NCBI GenBank assembly: GCA_023437755.1 | Contig: JAEZFJ010000049.1 | Span: 1-9,363, forward strand | Length of the DNA stretch: 9,363 nucleotides | Direction: 5' to 3' | Origin: Pseudomonadota bacterium | GTDB taxonomy: Bacteria > Pseudomonadota > Alphaproteobacteria > Rhizobiales > Devosiaceae | Part shown: positions 6,121 to 9,363 of the stretch, one piece after another | How positions within the stretch are numbered: the stretch's first letter is position 1 | Layout of the letters: each line of letters starts with the position of its first letter | The notes under the pieces: generated by a model | Databases searched by the model: none | Seen by the model: only the letters and a program-made list of their open reading frames with translations | What the model was told of the DNA's origin: nothing | Position numbers and translations under genes: made by a program

Positions 6121-7340
6121 GCGGCGGCCGGACCTATCAGAACTTGGGCAAGCTGGTAGCCCGGCTGCGGGACGATCTAAACGATGCCGATATCGTGCTC
6201 CTCTTCGCTTACAACCGAACCGGTAAGACACGCCTGTCGATGGAGTTCAAAGACGTCGGCAAGCGCGGGACGAGACGGCACCCTGGCTCCCCCGACACCC
6301 TGTACTTCAACGCATTCACCGAGGATCTGTTTGTCTGGGAAAACGACCTCGAAGGCGATAGCGTGCGTCGTCTGCAACTGAACGAGAAGTCGTCATTCTT
6401 CAACGCTATGACTGAACTTGCGTTGGATGAGACCATTGCCCAATACCTCTTCCGCTATGCCGACTTCGAATTTGACTTCACCTACAAGGAGATTCCGTCA
6501 GACAACGGGACTGTCTCCAAGCCGGACTACGTGAGTTTCCGAAAAGGTGACGAGACCAATATCAAGGTGTCGCGCGGTGAGCAGAACATCTTCATCTGGT
6601 GTGTGTTCATGGCGATTTGCGAGCGGATGCTCGACGGCCATGAATCCTACCAAGGGAAGAAGTACCTCTATATCGACGATCCGATCTCATCGCTCGATGA
6701 CAACAACGCGATTGCCGTCGCCTGCGATCTGGCGAAACTCCTCCGCCGGGCGGCGGCGCGGAAGAATGCCGACGATGCACCCGCGCCGATCAAGGTGATC
6801 TTTTCTTCGCACCACTCTCTATTCTTCAACGTGATGTGCAACGAAGTCGGCAGGCGAACCGATGGCGAAGCGAAGATCACCCACAAGCGCTACTTCCTAC
6901 ACCGTCCGAATGGTGACGGCGCCTACACGCTCCAGGCGACCGAGGATACGCCCTTCTTCCACCACGTCGCCACTTTAGCTGAGTTGCAGCGTGCCGCCGA
7001 TCCAGACAAGGGGAAGCTCTACACCTTCCACTTCAACGCCTTGCGCAGCGTCATGGAGAAGACAGCCTCGTTCTTCGGCCATCCAAGCATGGCCTTCTGC
7101 TTGAAGGCGCTGGACAACGAAGAAGATCGGGCGCTGTTCAACCGAGCCCTGAATCTGCTGAGCCACGGTGCCTATGCCATCCATGAACCCACTGAGATGG
7201 GCGAGGACAATAAGGAACTGTTCCGCCGCATCCTACGCGAATTCATCGCGCGGTTCGAGTTCGCCCTCCCGGGAGTTTTTCCAGCTCAGCCCGCACCCCC
7301 GGCACCAGTATCCGCCCCCCAGAAAGCAGCCGTACAATGA
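6117..7340 (+). CDS. prrC: PrrC-like anticodon nuclease (ABC-ATPase tRNA-cleaving toxin linked to the RM system)
   Basis: The 407-aa product is close in length to E. coli PrrC (396 aa), a ribonuclease that cuts tRNA-Lys next to the wobble base. The N-terminal ABC-type ATPase shows a Walker A variant AYNRTGKT (31-38, K37), the family stretch NAFTEDLFVWENDL (65-78), an ABC signature VSRGEQN (151-157), Walker B plus D-loop YIDDPISSLDD (185-195) and an H-loop histidine in SHHSLFFNV (H233). The C-terminal nuclease part carries R310-x3-E314 in ALRSVMEKTASFFG and H350 in LLSHGAY, matching the PrrC catalytic triad R320/E324/H356. Pro/Ala-rich tail, 390-407. In E. coli the flanking HsdRMS proteins keep PrrC latent, and the T4 Stp peptide, which inhibits restriction, activates it. 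Here it overlaps hsdS and hsdM by four bases each, so coupled expression with its silencer is expected. The triad and motifs are seen; tRNA target and trigger are inferred. Confidence 0.9.
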   Translation: MSGGRTYQNLGKLVARLRDDLNDADIVLLFAYNRTGKTRLSMEFKDVGKRGTRRHPGSPDTLYFNAFTEDLFVWENDLEGDSVRRLQLNEKSSFFNAMTELALDETIAQYLFRYADFEFDFTYKEIPSDNGTVSKPDYVSFRKGDETNIKVSRGEQNIFIWCVFMAICERMLDGHESYQGKKYLYIDDPISSLDDNNAIAVACDLAKLLRRAAARKNADDAPAPIKVIFSSHHSLFFNVMCNEVGRRTDGEAKITHKRYFLHRPNGDGAYTLQATEDTPFFHHVATLAELQRAADPDKGKLYTFHFNALRSVMEKTASFFGHPSMAFCLKALDNEEDRALFNRALNLLSHGAYAIHEPTEMGEDNKELFRRILREFIARFEFALPGVFPAQPAPPAPVSAPQKAAVQ

Positions 7341-8974
7341 ACGACCAGACCCAAAAGCAATTGGGCAAAACGCTCTGGAACATCGCCGATACGCTTCGTG
7401 GCGCGATGAACGCAGACGATTTCCGCGACTACATGCTGTCGTTCCTCTTCCTGCGCTACCTCTCTGACAATTACGTTACGGCAGCGAAGAAGGAGCTCGG
7501 GCGCGACTACCCCGACCCGAACGCGATCGGCAATGGCGGGCGCTCGCCCCTGTCGGTTTGGTACGCTCAGAACCCCGATGATGTTGAGGCTTTTGAACAG
7601 CAGATGCGCCTGAAGGCGCACTACGTCATCAAGCCGGAGCACCTGTGGACCAGCATCGCCCATATGGCGCGCACACAGAACGACGAACTGCTGAATACCC
7701 TTCAGACGGGCTTCAAATATATCGAGAACGAGTCATTTCAGAGCACGTTCAGCGGCCTTTTCTCGGAAATCAATCTCGGCTCTGACAAGCTCGGTCGAAC
7801 ATATGCTGATCGCAACGCCAAGCTCTGCGCCATCATCACCGAGATCGCAAATGGGCTTGCCGACTTCTCGGCCAATGTGGATGCGCTGGGCGACGCCTAT
7901 GAGTACCTGATCGGCCAATTTGCCGCCGGCTCAGGGAAGAAGGCGGGCGAGTTCTATACCCCGCAGCAGGTGTCAGACATTCTTTCGGCGATCGTGACCC
8001 TGGACAGCCAGGAGCCATCGACCGGTAAGAAAGCCCGACTCGCCAGTGTGTTCGATTTTGCGTGCGGCTCTGGGTCGTTGCTGCTGAACGTGCGCAAGCG
8101 CATGGGGCCGCACGGCATCGGCAAAATTTACGGGCAAGAAAAGAACATCACCACCTACAACCTCGCCCGCATGAACATGCTGTTGCACGGGGTGAAGGAT
8201 ACCGAATTCGAAATCTACCACGGCGACACGCTGAGCAACGACTGGGATATTCTTCGCGAGCTGAATCCCGCTAAAAAGCCCGCCTTCGATGCGATCGTGG
8301 CCAACCCGCCCTTCAGCCTCCGGTGGGAACCGACTGAGGCCATGGGTGACGATGTCCGGTTCAAGAACTACGGGCTGGCCCCCAAGTCGGCGGCCGACTT
8401 TGCCTTCCTTCTGCACGGGTTCCACTACCTGAAGGATGAGGGTGTCATGGCCATCATCCTCCCGCACGGCGTTCTGTTCCGAGGGGGAGCGGAAGAACGC
8501 ATCCGGACGAAGCTGCTGAAGGATGGTCACATTGACACGGTGATCGGCCTGCCAGCCAACCTGTTCTATTCGACGGGCATCCCGGTCTGCATTCTTGTGC
8601 TGAAGAAGTGCAAGAAAGCTGACGACGTGCTCTTCATCAACGCTGCCGAGCACTTCGTGAAGGACAAGCGCCAGAACAGGCTCGGCGACGGCGAGAACGG
8701 GACGCCGGATCACATCGGCAAGATCGTCTCCACCTATCAGTTCCGCACCGAGGAGGATCGCTACTCCAAGCGTGTCAGCATGGAGCGGATCGCTGAAGAG
8801 GGCTTCAATCTCAACATCTCACGGTACATCAGCACGGCCGTGGGTGAGGAAGAGATCGACCTGGACGCTACGCACGCGGAGTTGGTCTCGATCGAAAAGA
8901 CCGTTTCGGACGCGGCGGTCAAACACAATGAATTTCTAAAGGCGCTTGGCCTGCCCCTATTGCCGACCCACTGA
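7337..8974 (+). CDS. hsdM: Type I DNA methyltransferase M subunit HsdM (N6-adenine)
   Basis: Methylates adenine in the HsdS-defined target using S-adenosylmethionine; two copies plus one HsdS form the methylase core that also recruits HsdR. The 545-aa protein has the helical HsdM_N domain (about 5-150, with LWNIADTLRG and FLFLRYLSDNY), the motif GEFYTPQQV (204-212), SAM-binding motif I VFDFACGSGSLL (238-249) and catalytic motif IV NPPF (323-326). ILPHGVLFRGG (374-384) and GLPANLFYSTGIP (404-416) are typical HsdM segments. Length is in the usual type IC range and no lesion is seen. Its ATG overlaps the prrC-like stop by ATGA. Being last in the operon, it is made after the restriction subunit and the toxin, which is unusual. 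Confidence 0.97.
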   Translation: MNDQTQKQLGKTLWNIADTLRGAMNADDFRDYMLSFLFLRYLSDNYVTAAKKELGRDYPDPNAIGNGGRSPLSVWYAQNPDDVEAFEQQMRLKAHYVIKPEHLWTSIAHMARTQNDELLNTLQTGFKYIENESFQSTFSGLFSEINLGSDKLGRTYADRNAKLCAIITEIANGLADFSANVDALGDAYEYLIGQFAAGSGKKAGEFYTPQQVSDILSAIVTLDSQEPSTGKKARLASVFDFACGSGSLLLNVRKRMGPHGIGKIYGQEKNITTYNLARMNMLLHGVKDTEFEIYHGDTLSNDWDILRELNPAKKPAFDAIVANPPFSLRWEPTEAMGDDVRFKNYGLAPKSAADFAFLLHGFHYLKDEGVMAIILPHGVLFRGGAEERIRTKLLKDGHIDTVIGLPANLFYSTGIPVCILVLKKCKKADDVLFINAAEHFVKDKRQNRLGDGENGTPDHIGKIVSTYQFRTEEDRYSKRVSMERIAEEGFNLNISRYISTAVGEEEIDLDATHAELVSIEKTVSDAAVKHNEFLKALGLPLLPTH

Positions 8975-9133
8975 CGGCGTGGCGCTTCATGCGAGCCGGC
9001 AGGCTCAGGTGTACAGCTCGTGAGAGGCTAGCGAGCTAGAGCCCTTCCCACAGCATACCCACGCAACTCCCAAGCGGAAGCGCCTTCCGGCCTATCCCGG
9101 CCGGGCGTCAAAGCTAGCGGTGCTCTGGATAGG
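8975..9133. other. Non-coding stretch between hsdM and the tRNA fragment
   Basis: I see no gene here. It contains three small symmetric elements: GAGCC/GGCTC with a 4-base loop (8993-9006), CGGAAG/CTTCCG with a 3-base loop (9075-9089), and the perfect palindrome CCCGGCCGGG (9096-9105). None is followed by a T-run on either strand, so they are poor candidates for intrinsic terminators, although either hairpin could protect the 3' end of the hsd transcript. Confidence 0.5.
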
Positions 9134-9178
9134 TGGTGCCGCTTGCGTGACTCGAACACGCGACCCCCTCATTACGAA
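9134..9178 (-). tRNA. 3' fragment of tRNA-Thr(CGT), probable attachment-site (att) copy
   Basis: On the minus strand, from 9178 down to 9134, the sequence reads as anticodon loop TTCGTAA (anticodon CGT, 9176-9174), 3' anticodon stem TGAGG, variable loop GGGTC, T-arm GCGTG-TTCGAGT-CACGC with a perfect five-base-pair stem, 3' acceptor strand AAGCGGC, discriminator A and CCA. The bases upstream (TCGAT) cannot pair with TGAGG, and no D-arm or GCCGCTT 5' acceptor strand follows in the expected place. The identity therefore starts exactly at the anticodon loop, as expected when a tyrosine recombinase integrates in a tRNA gene and leaves a copy of the 3' part at the far end. It cannot make a functional tRNA. 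Confidence 0.85.
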
Positions 9179-9363
9179 ATCGACGGAAGCGTGGCCGCCA
9201 GACCTATGCCGGCAATGGCCTTGGCGGGCGGTGTGCCCCCACTCCCGCGGCCTCACCTAGCCACTTCCCATTCTGGCCTGACCGTGCGGATCGCACGCTT
9301 CCTAGTTTGCGCGCGCTAACTCAGAACCAGTCGGAGAATTGACCTGCGCCATACCTGCGGCGC
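9179..9363. other. Non-coding or unresolved DNA beyond the att copy
   Basis: No gene can be supported in these 185 bases. If the tRNA fragment is an att copy, its orientation places this stretch inside the integrated element. All three minus-strand frames at the right edge are open for only a short distance, so the end of a gene entering from the right is possible but not shown. Confidence 0.35.

Noticed and set aside
9134..9260. A complete tRNA-Thr, possibly split by an intron in the anticodon loop.
   Set aside because: No D-arm or 5' acceptor strand (expected plus-strand AAGCGGC) is found up to the window end, and the break lies before position 32 of the tRNA, not at the usual intron positions next to the anticodon.
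9301..9363. The 3' end of a minus-strand gene entering from the right edge.
   Set aside because: All three minus frames stay open for only 13 to 19 codons to the edge, and none of the short peptides is recognisable, so there is no basis to choose.
1..9363. CRISPR array, insertion sequence or integrase gene.
   Set aside because: I see no regularly spaced repeats, no transposase or recombinase reading frame and no terminal inverted repeats with target duplications. The att-like tRNA fragment is the only mobile-element signal.

Overview
The window looks like chromosomal or genomic-island DNA from a GC-rich alphaproteobacterium. Three signals point that way: strongly G/C-biased third codon positions, a LexA box of the alphaproteobacterial direct-repeat type (GTTC-N7-GTTC, read on the minus strand), and a -10 element matching the Caulobacter-type housekeeping consensus GCTANAWC. 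A member of the Caulobacterales or a relative is plausible, but the species cannot be fixed from the sequence.

Left part (1-1672): an SRAP-domain protein (YedK/HMCES family, abasic-site DNA-protein crosslink former) is followed by a 108-bp gap holding a perfect LexA-type box and a good promoter. These drive a tight three-gene operon: a 65-aa protein of unknown function, a 99-aa protein with two cysteine pairs (probable zinc ribbon), and a 94-aa XRE/Cro-family HTH regulator. The last two overlap by ATGA. The layout suggests a small DNA-damage (SOS) regulated unit.

Central part (1809-8974): a complete type I restriction-modification locus of the EcoR124I/EcoprrI (type IC-like) kind, in the order hsdR - hsdS - prrC-like - hsdM. 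Every junction overlaps (8, 4 and 4 bases), so it is one translationally coupled operon. The third gene is the notable one: an ABC-type ATPase with the PrrC anticodon-nuclease architecture, including the R-x3-E ... H nuclease triad. By analogy with E. coli prr, HsdRMS should hold this tRNA nuclease silent and release it when a phage disables restriction, giving a second, suicidal layer of defence. The order R-S-C-M differs from the E. coli prr order M-S-C-R.

Right part (8975-9363): no gene. It holds a 45-nt minus-strand piece exactly matching the 3' part of a tRNA-Thr(CGT), from the anticodon loop through CCA, with no matching 5' half. This is the classic footprint of a tyrosine-recombinase attachment site. 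Its orientation implies that an intact tRNA-Thr and an integrated element lie to the right of the window, and that the restriction locus sits on the outer side of that att copy or in a second, tandem island.
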